From: Thiomonas bhubaneswarensis
GTDB taxonomy: Bacteria; Pseudomonadota; Gammaproteobacteria; Burkholderiales; Burkholderiaceae_C
Direction: 5' to 3'
NCBI RefSeq assembly: GCF_001418255.1
Contig: NZ_LIPV01000001.1
Coordinates: 415,232 to 479,231, forward strand
Length of the DNA: 64,000 nucleotides
In this document: positions 1 through 7,642 of the stretch, piece by piece
Numbering within the stretch: position 1 is the first letter of the stretch
Layout of the letters: each line of letters begins with the position of its first letter
Notes under the pieces: generated by a model
What the model was told of the DNA's origin: nothing
The model's input: the letters and a program-made list of their open reading frames with translations, nothing else
Databases searched by the model: none
Position numbers and translations under genes: made by a program

Positions 1-137
1 ACGTAGCCGCCACCCACGAACTGGCGACCGATGAGTCGCACTTCCGCGGCCTTGCACATCGCGTCGGCCGCTTCGATTGCGGGCACCAGGCCGCGAGTCT
101 CGATCATGCCCAGGGCAATGCCCATACGTTCAGCCAT
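1..137 (-). CDS. csoS1: Carboxysome shell protein CsoS1 (BMC domain), 3' part beyond the window
   Basis: This is a hexamer-forming BMC-domain protein that tiles the facets of the alpha-carboxysome shell. Only the first 45 codons are inside the window; the gene continues past the left edge. The visible part starts [16 protein letters not shown] and continues [17 protein letters not shown], the conserved start of the BMC fold. The start is well supported: AAGGAG lies 7 bases upstream of the ATG. A small hairpin (ACCCG-TCAG-CGGGT) sits near the csoS4B stop, about 90 bases upstream. The gene follows csoS4B in the same direction, so it belongs to the carboxysome operon. Which CsoS1 paralogue it is (A, B or C) cannot be decided from this fragment. 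Confidence 0.93.
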   Translation of the reverse strand, partial: MAERMGIALGMIETRGLVPAIEAADAMCKAAEVRLIGRQFVGGGY

Positions 138-239
138 TTGTCACTCCTTGTCTAAAAGTCGACTGCTCACCAAATTGCACCGAGCCGGCGCCCGACGTGC
201 TCCCTTGCTCACGACTGCGTGGAACACCCGCTGACGGGT

Positions 240-485
240 TCATTCCTCCCAGCCCTCGATGATTCCGCAGATGGTCAGATCCGTGGTCACGGTCGGATCG
301 GGCATCGCCAGCCGCGCTGCGCTGCCCAGGGTGGTAAACACCCATTTCCCGACCGGCACGCCCACCGGATCGGTGGCCACCTCGATATTGCCCTTCAAAC
401 CCTGCAACACGCGCAAGGACGCCGACTTCAGCCCCGGCACACGCCGGGTACAGACCAGTTCGTCCTTGACGCGCCAGATTTCCAT
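240..485 (-). CDS. csoS4B: Carboxysome vertex protein CsoS4B (EutN/CcmL family)
   Basis: This 81-aa protein belongs to the EutN/CcmL/CsoS4 family, whose pentamers cap the vertices of the icosahedral carboxysome shell. It begins MEIWRVKDELVCTRRVPGLK and ends with the family-typical TTDLTICGIIEGWEE. Length fits the family (about 80-85 aa). Its ATG overlaps the csoS4A stop (TGATG), so the two pentamer genes are probably translationally coupled. It is the second of two CsoS4 paralogues, and its position after csoS4A is the reason for the B assignment. Confidence 0.93.
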   Translation of the reverse strand: MEIWRVKDELVCTRRVPGLKSASLRVLQGLKGNIEVATDPVGVPVGKWVFTTLGSAARLAMPDPTVTTDLTICGIIEGWEE

Positions 486-739
486 CAGCCCTCCGGGTTC
501 CAGCTGTCGATGATGCCGACGATGGTGAGATCGGAGGGAAAGTCCTTGCTGCCCGCGGCCTCGCGCGCCGCCGACGAACCAACGCAGATCACCCAGTCTC
601 CGGGCACGCAGCCCACGGCGTCGACCGCCACGCTGCGCGTGCCGCCCGGCTTGTCCTGGACGACGAGCAGCGGACGGTGGCCGAACGAATCGATCCGATT
701 CGTCGAAACCAGCGTCTTTTCCACTCGCATGATGCGCAT
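485..739 (-). CDS. csoS4A: Carboxysome vertex protein CsoS4A (EutN/CcmL family)
   Basis: This pentameric vertex protein of the alpha-carboxysome is 84 aa from the chosen start, MRIMRVEKTLVSTNRI. It has the family core (GHRPLLVVQDKPGG, VGCVPGDWVICVGSSAARE) and the ending DLTIVGIIDSWNPEG. A longer reading frame extends upstream into csoSCA, but the ATG at 739 has a GAGG about 8 bases upstream and gives the usual family length. The start lies 10 bases after the csoSCA stop and the end overlaps csoS4B. CsoS4 pentamers are needed in few copies per shell, which fits this late operon position. Confidence 0.93.
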   Translation of the reverse strand: MRIMRVEKTLVSTNRIDSFGHRPLLVVQDKPGGTRSVAVDAVGCVPGDWVICVGSSAAREAAGSKDFPSDLTIVGIIDSWNPEG

Positions 740-749
740 CTGTCTGTCC

Positions 750-2324
750 TCAATGTCCTGCGTCCGCCACCGCTTCGTCGACGAACACACAGCGTTCGGT
801 GTCGAAACGGTCGGACAACGCCATGCGGCAGGTCAACAGGTTGCGCGCCACCAGCGCCGGATACCTGGACTCGATCGCCGCCTTGACCCGTTTGGCGCGC
901 TTGAGCGCGCGGTCGCGCGAGCCGGGCACGCGCGACGAGTAATAGAAGTGCACCAGCACCGGAACCGGCAACCCATGGCGCACGTTCAGACCGGTGAAAA
1001 TCTTGATGCCGACATCCATGTCGGCCGCACCTTCCTCGACCGTGTCGAGATGGGCGAAGTAATACTTGTTGCGCATCTGCACGTAATGCGTGGCTTCACC
1101 GGCGCAGATGAATTCCTCGTCGTGGCCCAGCACCGAGTAACGGCCCTGATGGTGGTGAATGACGAACTCGATCTGAGACAGATTGGCCTCGGCCAGCGCC
1201 AGCACCAGGCTGCGCATGCCGGCATCCATGTTGCCCCGGCCCTGGGCCCAGCCGTCCATGTGCTGGGCTTCGTCCACCCTCTGGGCAATGTGTGCGCGCG
1301 CAGCTTGCGCCGACAGGGCGACGGTCTCGCGGTACAGCTCGGCGGTATCGACGTAGCGATAAGGATTCACGTCGCCATCGGCGTCGGGCAGATGGATGCG
1401 CAGCGAATCGTGATCGGTGTCCAGACCGACCAGCAACACGGCGGGCGCCGCCCCCACGCCGTAGGTGCGCTCGATGGCCACGCGCAGCTCGTCGAGACGC
1501 TGCTTGGCCGACTCGACGGCCTGCTTGTCGTTGCTGGCATGGAAGGCACAGCCCTGATCGTGCGAGTGCGAACTGCTGAAGTGATAGACGGCGATCTTCA
1601 GATAGTTCTGCGATTCGCCCCCGGGGATGCCGCCGGTCAGGCGCTCGAGTTCGCGATGCGCCCAGTCGATCATGTCGGCTTCGACGTCGAACATCGCTCC
1701 AGCGTAGGCCTTGAGGTAGACGTTGCGGTTGGGCGCCATGCGGAACACGAAGGGCACCAGACCTTGCAGTCGGCCATCGGCGCAGGGGGTGATGTCGACG
1801 GTGTGATAGCCGCAGGCGGCGAGAAACTCGGGCGTGATCGCCATGCGGTCCAGCCACGGCGCCTGGTCGGCGTCGGTGTGGTCGACGGAGTTCTTGAAGC
1901 TCTGAAAAATGCAATGGGTATGCAGCGCCCTCATGTCCAGACCGGACACCCAGGCATCGTCGAGCAGTTCCTGCGGCAAGGCGTAGCCGAGGCGATCCTG
2001 GGCCAGGCGCTGCGCGCGTTCGGCGAAATCGGACTCGTGCTGCACTGCCGAGATGGCCTTGAGCGTATCGACGATGCCGCGAAAACGCCCGCGCACCGTG
2101 CGCTCATAGTCGTACAGGCGCTGGTTGAGCTCGGCATCGACCAGGGCGTGCTCGCAACGCTGACCCGCGCCGATGTTGCACGCGGGATTGCCGCCATCGG
2201 CCTGGGCATGAAACGCAGGACGAAATGCCGGGCGCATGATGTGCTGATGCGCTTGCGACGCATCCTGCCCACCGAGGTAGGCACCACTGGCCCGCAAGGC
2301 CGCCATGCGCTTTTGGGTATTCAT
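750..2324 (-). CDS. csoSCA: Carboxysomal carbonic anhydrase CsoSCA (CsoS3, epsilon/beta-like class)
   Basis: This enzyme interconverts bicarbonate and CO2 inside the carboxysome so that RuBisCO sees high CO2. The protein is 524 aa, as expected. The catalytic centre is visible: C181, D183 and R185 in PCADGR, then H248 and C259 in the stretch YHFSSSHSHDQGC. C181, H248 and C259 match the zinc ligands of the Halothiobacillus enzyme, and the 11-residue H-to-C spacing is the same. The N-terminal about 60 residues are low in predicted structure, as in other CsoSCA proteins where they tether the enzyme. The gene lies 16 bases after csoS2 and 10 bases before csoS4A, in the standard operon order. Confidence 0.95.
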   Translation of the reverse strand: MNTQKRMAALRASGAYLGGQDASQAHQHIMRPAFRPAFHAQADGGNPACNIGAGQRCEHALVDAELNQRLYDYERTVRGRFRGIVDTLKAISAVQHESDFAERAQRLAQDRLGYALPQELLDDAWVSGLDMRALHTHCIFQSFKNSVDHTDADQAPWLDRMAITPEFLAACGYHTVDITPCADGRLQGLVPFVFRMAPNRNVYLKAYAGAMFDVEADMIDWAHRELERLTGGIPGGESQNYLKIAVYHFSSSHSHDQGCAFHASNDKQAVESAKQRLDELRVAIERTYGVGAAPAVLLVGLDTDHDSLRIHLPDADGDVNPYRYVDTAELYRETVALSAQAARAHIAQRVDEAQHMDGWAQGRGNMDAGMRSLVLALAEANLSQIEFVIHHHQGRYSVLGHDEEFICAGEATHYVQMRNKYYFAHLDTVEEGAADMDVGIKIFTGLNVRHGLPVPVLVHFYYSSRVPGSRDRALKRAKRVKAAIESRYPALVARNLLTCRMALSDRFDTERCVFVDEAVADAGH

Positions 2325-2340
2325 CTCGCGATGCTCCGCC

Positions 2341-5073
2341 TCAGCCGCGTGCGCCGCCAGAGACGGTCACGGCAGCGCCGCGCTCGGTGTTGCCGGACGA
2401 GCCGGTCACGCGAGACGACGGAATCTCGGGACGCTCCACTTCACGGAACGTGGCAGCATTCGACCCCATGCCGCGCGGCTGGCCGCGCATCGACGGGTTG
2501 CGGGCGAGACTGGAAGCACCTTCGGTGCCCGTCACGCGCGACTTCTCCAGCCAGACGTCGCCGGAAATGCGCGGGCCTTGCTGGCTGCCCTCGCCGCTCA
2601 GACGTTGGGCGGCGCGTTGCACGAGTTCCTGCTGCTCCTGCTGCTGCGCCTGGAAACGCTGGATGTCCTGCTTGCGGAATTCGGGCGTGCCGGTGATCAG
2701 GCCTTCGGCCTTGTTGATCGAGCCGGTGATGCGCTCGGTACCCATGCCGTTGCCGGTCACATCGTTGCCGCGCTCGCGGCCGAGCGAGGCATGGCCCGGG
2801 GTCACGATGCTGAACTGCACGGGCGCGGGATCGCGGCTCGGCGTCTCGGCCGGGCGGGCGCGCGGCACGAAACGTCCGCTGGTGGCGCAATGGCCGGGCA
2901 TGGTGTCCGCACCCAGGTAGGGCGTGCCGGTGACCGGACCGCAGGCGCCGCGCTCGTCGCCGGTCATCACCGAACCGCCGGCACCAGGCCGGTCGCCGGT
3001 GAGGGCACGCAGCGACACCGTGGCGCTGTCGCGCTGCACGTTGCGCTGCTGTTGCAGCGCGGGCGCTTCGCAAAACGCCTGGAACTGGCCTTGACCGATG
3101 TAGCTGTTGCCGCTGATGGGCGCGCAGGCCCCGGCTTCATTGCCGGTGACGCGGGCGGAGCGTCCGGGATAGCTCCCGGTGACGGTCTGGCCATTCCAGG
3201 TTTGATCGACCACCACCTTGGAGACGGGGGCGATCACTTCAGGTGCTTCACATACGGCGCCGAGCTGCTGCGCGCCGATGTAATCGATACCGGTGACGGG
3301 TTTGCACCCGAACGACTCGTCACCGGACAATTTTGGGCTGGGAGCGACCTCGGAGCCGGTCACGGAACGCCCGCCCAGCGTCTGCATAACGCTGACCTTG
3401 GCCGGAGCGGCCGTGGCGACCCCGCCAAAATCCTTGGCGTTGAAATACTGGTTGCCCGAGATGGCGCGGGAGGACCCGGCCTCGTTGCCGGTGACATGGA
3501 CGCTACGGCCCACATCGGTGCCGGTCACGCTCTGGCCAGCGCGGCTGGACATGACGCTGACCTTGCGCGGCTGCGCCGGTGCGCCGGTCTGGCAGAACTG
3601 GCTGAACTGCTCGGACGAGAGATACTGGGTGCCGGTCACGGGGCGGCAGGCACCGGCCTCGTCGCCGGTCATGCTTTTGCGCGCACCGACGCCGGTGCCG
3701 GTCACGGTCTTGCCGCCAGCCGTCGTGGTGACCTCGACCTTGTTCGGCGCGGTGTCAGCACTGGCAGTGCTGTAACGGGTGCCGGTGAGGGCGCGGTCGG
3801 CGCCCTGTTCGCCGCCGGTCACCTTGACCTGGCGGTCGACCAGCGTGCCGGTGAAGCGCTGGCCCATCTCGGTGGTGCCACGGCCGACTTTCTCGACCGT
3901 GGGCTGGGGACGGGTTTCGCAGAATTCCTGATAGCGCTCGGCGCTGAGGTAGTCGGTGCCGGTAATGGCGCGGCAGGAGCCGGGCTCATCGCCGGTGACC
4001 TTGGTGGATCGACCGACTTCGGTGCCCGTCACGCGCTGCTCGCGCAGGGTGGTGCTCACCCCGACCTTGGGCGGGTTGGGCGCCGGGCGGGTCTTGCACA
4101 GCCCATCGAACTGCTCGGTGCCGATGTACTCGGTGCCGGTGATGGCGCGGCAGGAGCCGGGCTCGTTGCCACTGACCCGCTGGCTGCGCTCGACCTGGGT
4201 GCCGGTCACGCGCTGGCCGGAAAGGGTATGCCCTTCCTCGACCTTCACGGGCACGGTGGCACGGGTGTCGCGGGCCTTCATGCGCCCGCTGGGCCGCGAG
4301 GCTTCTGCGGCGGCGCCTGCGCGACCGACCAGGGACTGCACATGACGGCGCTGCATCGCCACCTGACGCGCCGTGGCGCCTTTGCTCATGGCGGCCTGCC
4401 AGTCCTGGCCCGGCAGCGTGGCGGCGATCTTGGTGGCCTGGGCCACACGGCGCAGACCGGCCTTGCCATCCTGCGCCAGCGCAGCGCGGCGGGCCTGGGC
4501 CAGAGCGCGGCCACCGGCCATCGGCACGGCGCGAACGGCAGCCGCCACATCAGCAGCCGGGGCTGACATCGCACCCTGGGTGGACAGCGCCGGGGTGGAC
4601 GCGGTGTCGGCGCAACCGCAGCCGCAGGACGTCTTCGTGTCGCAGCCACACGAAGCCGACGCCTCACGAACGGCCGCAACCGACGTGGAAGCCGTGGGAC
4701 GCAGATGCGCACTCGGTCGGCTCGGGCCGCCGTTGCCAGCCTGCTTCACGGCCGACTTGCCTTGCTGCGACATCGCCTGACGGCGCGCACGGGCAGGGCT
4801 GAGCTGCACCTGCGGCGGATTCAAGGGCGCGACGGCCGACGCAGCCATCGAGGACGCGTGCACCACGGGCGCTGCCGATGTCGCGGAGGCCGGACGCGAC
4901 TGCGAAGAAGCGGCAGTCAGCGACGCGGCCATCTCCGGCCTTTGACGCGCAGAGGCGCCGGCTGGCTTGGCCGAACCGGCCTTGCCATGCAGCGCCATGG
5001 CCTGGCGCCGCTTGAGTGCCAGCTCGCGACCCGAGAGGGTCGCCTGCGCATGGCGATCGGCAGGGTATGTCAT
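2341..5073 (-). CDS. csoS2: Carboxysome scaffold protein CsoS2 (full-length form CsoS2B)
   Basis: This is the intrinsically disordered scaffold that links RuBisCO to the shell during alpha-carboxysome assembly. It has 910 aa in the usual three parts. The N-terminal part (about 1-260) carries four basic RuBisCO-binding repeats, for example RRQAMALHGKAG (22-33), RRQAMSQQGKSA (97-108) and RRAALAQDGKAG (195-206). The middle part (about 281-660) has seven repeats of the VTGT...VTG...C type. The rest is the C-terminal region with the VTG-rich tail that enters the shell. An unusual Cys cluster (C142, C144, C150, C152, C154) lies in the N-part. A slippery heptamer with a downstream hairpin in middle repeat 6 (codon 581) should also give a short form of 584 aa, CsoS2A. 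The start ATG has GAGG 6 bases upstream. Confidence 0.95.
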   Translation of the reverse strand: MTYPADRHAQATLSGRELALKRRQAMALHGKAGSAKPAGASARQRPEMAASLTAASSQSRPASATSAAPVVHASSMAASAVAPLNPPQVQLSPARARRQAMSQQGKSAVKQAGNGGPSRPSAHLRPTASTSVAAVREASASCGCDTKTSCGCGCADTASTPALSTQGAMSAPAADVAAAVRAVPMAGGRALAQARRAALAQDGKAGLRRVAQATKIAATLPGQDWQAAMSKGATARQVAMQRRHVQSLVGRAGAAAEASRPSGRMKARDTRATVPVKVEEGHTLSGQRVTGTQVERSQRVSGNEPGSCRAITGTEYIGTEQFDGLCKTRPAPNPPKVGVSTTLREQRVTGTEVGRSTKVTGDEPGSCRAITGTDYLSAERYQEFCETRPQPTVEKVGRGTTEMGQRFTGTLVDRQVKVTGGEQGADRALTGTRYSTASADTAPNKVEVTTTAGGKTVTGTGVGARKSMTGDEAGACRPVTGTQYLSSEQFSQFCQTGAPAQPRKVSVMSSRAGQSVTGTDVGRSVHVTGNEAGSSRAISGNQYFNAKDFGGVATAAPAKVSVMQTLGGRSVTGSEVAPSPKLSGDESFGCKPVTGIDYIGAQQLGAVCEAPEVIAPVSKVVVDQTWNGQTVTGSYPGRSARVTGNEAGACAPISGNSYIGQGQFQAFCEAPALQQQRNVQRDSATVSLRALTGDRPGAGGSVMTGDERGACGPVTGTPYLGADTMPGHCATSGRFVPRARPAETPSRDPAPVQFSIVTPGHASLGRERGNDVTGNGMGTERITGSINKAEGLITGTPEFRKQDIQRFQAQQQEQQELVQRAAQRLSGEGSQQGPRISGDVWLEKSRVTGTEGASSLARNPSMRGQPRGMGSNAATFREVERPEIPSSRVTGSSGNTERGAAVTVSGGARG
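3290..3337 (-). promoter_or_regulatory. Candidate programmed -1 ribosomal frameshift signal in csoS2
   Basis: On the coding strand the heptamer CCCAAAA (3337 to 3331) sits in the exact X XXY YYZ phase: the zero-frame codons read ..C CCA AAA (Pro580, Lys581). Four bases later comes a perfect 9-bp stem, CCGGTGACG (3326-3318) pairing with CGTCACCGG (3298-3290). Its loop contains a possible inner GGGT-GCAA-ACCC hairpin, which would share one base with the outer stem. After a -1 slip the ribosome reads Ile-Val-Arg and then TGA at 3322-3320, giving a 584-aa product. Frameshifting of this kind is established for CsoS2 of Halothiobacillus; here it is inferred from sequence only. Confidence 0.8.
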
Positions 5074-5125
5074 GGTGGACCTCGATGCAGAGAAGTCGTG
5101 AATTCAGAAAACTCGGTGTCTGGCG

Positions 5126-5144
5126 CCGGGGCACTCGGCCCCGG
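5126..5144 (-). other. Hairpin in the cbbS-csoS2 spacer
   Basis: The 126-base spacer between cbbS and csoS2 holds a perfect 7-bp GC-only stem, CCGGGGC-CGAGT-GCCCCGG on the mRNA strand. It is not followed by a clean U-run. It could protect the 3' end of a cbbLS processing product or act as a partial terminator, so that cbbLS mRNA exceeds csoS2 mRNA. The function is inferred. Confidence 0.55.
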
Positions 5145-5199
5145 ACATCCGGCGCGGCGGCAAACAGACCGTCACGCCCAGGCTGCCATTCGCGTTGAA

Positions 5200-5529
5200 T
5201 CAGCGATAGACGACGAACGCGAGACCCTGGCTCTGGGCGTAGTTGTCGTAAGCGACGAAACGCACCATGTGATCAGGAAACTCGCGGTGGCAGGCTTCAA
5301 GTTCGGCCAGCACCACATCGACGGACTGCTCGCCGAACATCGGCAGCTTCCACATGTACCAGAAGCTCACCTTGGCGGGCGTGCCGCGCTCGGTGTGCTC
5401 GACGGCGGGGTTCCAGCCCTGCGCGATGGCGTAGGCGATCTGGCGACGCACCTGCTCGGGGGTCATTTGCGGCAGGTAGGAGAAGGTTTCGAACTTCTTG
5501 GTGGCTTTGTAGGCTTGCACGGTGGCCAT
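5200..5529 (-). CDS. cbbS: RuBisCO small subunit, form IA
   Basis: This is the small subunit of ribulose-1,5-bisphosphate carboxylase/oxygenase, which assembles with CbbL as L8S8 inside carboxysomes. The protein is 109 aa from [20 protein letters not shown] and has the family stretches [26 protein letters not shown] and [12 protein letters not shown]. An in-frame start 7 codons upstream exists, but the ATG at 5529 has AAAGGA at the right distance. It lies 71 bases after cbbL with a strong hairpin between them. The length and pairing with a form IA large subunit fit the carboxysomal type. Confidence 0.96.
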   Translation of the reverse strand: MATVQAYKATKKFETFSYLPQMTPEQVRRQIAYAIAQGWNPAVEHTERGTPAKVSFWYMWKLPMFGEQSVDVVLAELEACHREFPDHMVRFVAYDNYAQSQGLAFVVYR

Positions 5530-5563
5530 GATGAATTCCTTTGAGAGCAAACGGTGTCAGGCA

Positions 5564-5589
5564 GCGGCGGTGCGCATCGCGCCCGCCGC
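5564..5589 (-). other. Hairpin in the cbbL-cbbS spacer
   Basis: On the mRNA strand the sequence folds as GCGGCGG GCGC GAT GCGC A CCGCCGC, an 11-bp stem with one bulged A and a 3-base loop. It lies about 12 bases after the cbbL stop and about 35 bases before the cbbS start codon. No U-run follows. It may stabilise the cbbL 3' end or tune the L to S ratio; this is inference. Confidence 0.55.
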
Positions 5590-5600
5590 ACCGGGAACGA

Positions 5601-7022
5601 TCACTTGTTGGCGACGTCCAGCTTGTCGACGGTGTCGAACTCGAACTTGATCTCTTTCCAGGTCTCCATGGCGATCTTCAGTTCGGGCGAATGCTGGGCG
5701 GCGGCGGTGAGAATCTCGCGACCTTCCTTTTCAACCTGACGGCCTTCGTTGCGAGCCTGCACGCAGGCCTCGAGCGCGACGCGGTTGGCCGCGGCACCGG
5801 CCGCGTTGCCCCAGGGGTGGCCCAGGGTGCCGCCGCCGAACTGCAGCACCGAGTCGTCACCGAAGATGGTGACCAGCGCGGGCATGTGCCAGACGTGAAT
5901 GCCGCCGGAGGCCACGGCGAAGGCGCCGGGCATGGAGCCCCAGTCCTGATCGAAGAACAGGCCGCGCGAACGGTCTTCCGGCACATACGACTCACGCAGC
6001 AGGTCAATCCAGCCCAGGGTCGAGGCGCGGTCGCCTTCGAGCTTGCCCACCACGGTACCGGTGTGCAGGTGGTCGCCACCCGACAGACGCAGAATCTTGG
6101 TCAGCACGCGGAAGTGGATGCCGTGGTGCGGGTTGCGGTCGAGCACGGCGTGCATGGCGCGGTGGATGTGCAGCAGCATGCCGTTGTCCTGACACCATTG
6201 GGCCAGACCGGTGTTGGCGCAGAAGCCGCCGGTGATGTAGTCGTGCATGATGATGGGAGCGCCGATTTCCTTGGCGTACTCCGCACGCTTGAACATTTCG
6301 TCCGGGGTCGGCGCGGTCACGTTCAGGTAGTGGCCCTTGCGCTCACCGGTCTCGGCTTCGGCCTTGAGCGTGGCTTCCTGCACGAAGTCGAAACGCTGCT
6401 TCCAGCGCATGAAGGGCTGGGAGTTGATGTTTTCGTCGTCCTTGGTGAAGTCGAGGCCGCCGCGCAGGCACTCGTACACGGCGCGGCCGTAGTTCTTGCC
6501 CGACAGACCCAGCTTGGGCTTGATGGTGCAACCCAGCAGAGGACGGCCGTACTTGTTCATCACGTCGCGCTCGACCTGGATGCCGTTGGGCGGGCCGTTG
6601 CAGGTCTTGACGTAGGCCAGCGGGAAGCGGATGTCTTCCAGGCGCAGGGCGCGAATGGCCTTGAAGCCGAACACGTTGCCCACCAGCGAGGTGAACACGT
6701 TGACCACGGAGCCTTCTTCGAACAGGTCGATGGGGTAGGCGATGAAGGCGTAGAAGCAGGTGTCGTCGCCCGGCACGTCTTCGATGCGATAGGCACGGCC
6801 TTTGTAGTAGTCCATGTCGGTCAGCAGATCGGTCCAGACGGTCGTCCAGGTACCGGTCGAAGACTCGGCGGCCACGGCGGCAGCCGCTTCTTCACGATCG
6901 ACGCCCGCCTGCGGGGTGATCTTGAAGCAGGCCAGAAGATCGGTGTCCAGAGGGGTGTACTCCGGCATCCAATAGGTTTGCCGGTACTCCTTAACGCCGG
7001 CCTGATAGGTCTTAACTGCCAT
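5601..7022 (-). CDS. cbbL: RuBisCO large subunit, form IA
   Basis: This is the catalytic subunit of RuBisCO, which fixes CO2 onto ribulose-1,5-bisphosphate. It has 473 aa from [18 protein letters not shown]. Active-site elements are visible: [11 protein letters not shown] with K168 and K170, and [11 protein letters not shown] with the carbamylated lysine K194 and Mg ligands D196 and E197. The start at 7022 is chosen over an in-frame GTG at 7031 because AAGGAG lies 8 bases before the ATG and would abut the GTG. It is the first gene of the carboxysome operon proper, with a 293-bp spacer separating it from the CPII gene. Confidence 0.97.
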   Translation of the reverse strand: MAVKTYQAGVKEYRQTYWMPEYTPLDTDLLACFKITPQAGVDREEAAAAVAAESSTGTWTTVWTDLLTDMDYYKGRAYRIEDVPGDDTCFYAFIAYPIDLFEEGSVVNVFTSLVGNVFGFKAIRALRLEDIRFPLAYVKTCNGPPNGIQVERDVMNKYGRPLLGCTIKPKLGLSGKNYGRAVYECLRGGLDFTKDDENINSQPFMRWKQRFDFVQEATLKAEAETGERKGHYLNVTAPTPDEMFKRAEYAKEIGAPIIMHDYITGGFCANTGLAQWCQDNGMLLHIHRAMHAVLDRNPHHGIHFRVLTKILRLSGGDHLHTGTVVGKLEGDRASTLGWIDLLRESYVPEDRSRGLFFDQDWGSMPGAFAVASGGIHVWHMPALVTIFGDDSVLQFGGGTLGHPWGNAAGAAANRVALEACVQARNEGRQVEKEGREILTAAAQHSPELKIAMETWKEIKFEFDTVDKLDVANK

Positions 7023-7251
7023 ATCGATCACTCCTTAGCGATGAACGCGACAAAAAAATGCGACAAAAATTCAATGTTCTGGCCAACAGGCTTGTGCGGC
7101 CAACCAATCACTGCCAAACCGCAACTCCGTACGAGCCGCCGTGGCGGTCTGACTTGCTGCGCTGCCTGGGATTTCACGCGGCCGAGCAGGCCAGAAAGCC
7201 CGGACACAAGCCACATATCCTTGAAAGCGGGTTAAAGAATACCGCCCCGCC

Positions 7252-7278
7252 ATCATAAGAATCAATTTATATCGACAA
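7252..7278 (-). promoter_or_regulatory. Candidate cbbL promoter
   Basis: Reading toward cbbL there is a -10-like TATGAT (7257-7252) and upstream either TTGTCG at 15 bp or GTGTTG at 18 bp spacing. It is in the only AT-rich block of the spacer and just downstream of the TTCA-N7-TGAA dyad, as expected for a LysR-activated promoter. The -35 match is weak. Confidence 0.4.
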
Positions 7279-7282
7279 CACT

Positions 7283-7305
7283 TTCGTTCAATTTATCTGA
7301 ACGAA
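7283..7305. promoter_or_regulatory. Operator-like dyad, candidate CbbR site
   Basis: The sequence TTCGTTCA-N7-TGAACGAA is a perfect 8-bp inverted repeat and contains TCA-N7-TGA, that is the T-N11-A pattern used by LysR-type regulators such as CbbR. It lies just upstream of the best cbbL promoter candidate. It could alternatively be a weak hairpin after the CPII gene, but no U-run follows it. Confidence 0.45.
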
Positions 7306-7315
7306 TGACAGCCTC

Positions 7316-7642
7316 TCAATTCCTGAACTTGACCGGCCGCCCCACCTGAATGTCGGAGACGAAGACCACGCCCGAATGCGCTTCGAAGAAGGGCTGGAAG
7401 CCATCGAGCAGCGGGCCGACCAATTCTTCGGGAACGGCAGCGATGATCATAATCAGCGCATCGTCCTCGTTGAACATGAGGTGGCCTTCGTACATGCCGT
7501 GGCTGCCCTTGCCCGACAGGTTGCCGACGATGGTGTAGCCCTTCACGCCCGCGCGGTCGAGCAGGTCGGTGGCGAATTCCTTGTGCGCCCCTTCGAGAAT
7601 GATTTCCAGCTTTTTCAGCGGATGCAGCTTGATGGTGTTCAT
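7316..7642 (-). CDS. Carboxysome-associated PII-like protein CPII
   Basis: This small trimeric PII-like signalling protein has 108 aa, starting MNTIKLHPLKKLEIILEG and ending SDIQVGRPVKFRN. The family was described from Thiomonas intermedia as a carboxysome-linked PII-like protein that binds adenine nucleotides in a bicarbonate-dependent way. The glycine-rich GNLSGKGSHGMYEG stretch (about 38-53) is the mobile nucleotide/ligand loop. The start codon overlaps the dabA stop (ATGA), so the two proteins are probably made in fixed proportion. That coupling suggests CPII controls or reports on DAB activity. A longer open frame upstream lies inside dabA in another phase and is not used. Confidence 0.9.
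   Translation of the reverse strand: MNTIKLHPLKKLEIILEGAHKEFATDLLDRAGVKGYTIVGNLSGKGSHGMYEGHLMFNEDDALIMIIAAVPEELVGPLLDGFQPFFEAHSGVVFVSDIQVGRPVKFRN

Larger units (their letters stand above)
7023..7315. other. Control region between the CPII gene and cbbL
   Basis: This 293-bp stretch has no convincing gene. It is much more AT-rich than its surroundings at 7240-7310, where a candidate promoter and an operator-like dyad lie (annotated separately). Next to cbbL there is a 10-bp direct repeat (GCGACAAAAA on the plus strand, near 7047 and 7060), and a CCGCC-GT-GGCGG hairpin near 7136-7147. If the promoter call is right, the cbbL leader is about 220 bases long. Confidence 0.6.

Noticed and set aside
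219-2696. Long open frame on the plus strand opposite csoS4B, csoS4A and csoSCA
   Set aside because: It is antisense to clearly recognisable genes, has no family similarity and is rich in Arg, Gly and His, as expected for the shadow of a GC-rich gene.
2305-4566. Long repetitive plus-strand frame (Gly/Ala/His-rich) opposite csoS2
   Set aside because: The repeats are the antisense image of the csoS2 VTG repeats; no start signal and no independent evidence.
7283-7305. Dyad after the CPII gene as a rho-independent terminator
   Set aside because: The stem is AT-rich, the loop is 7 bases and no U-run follows; the operator reading fits better, though not proven.
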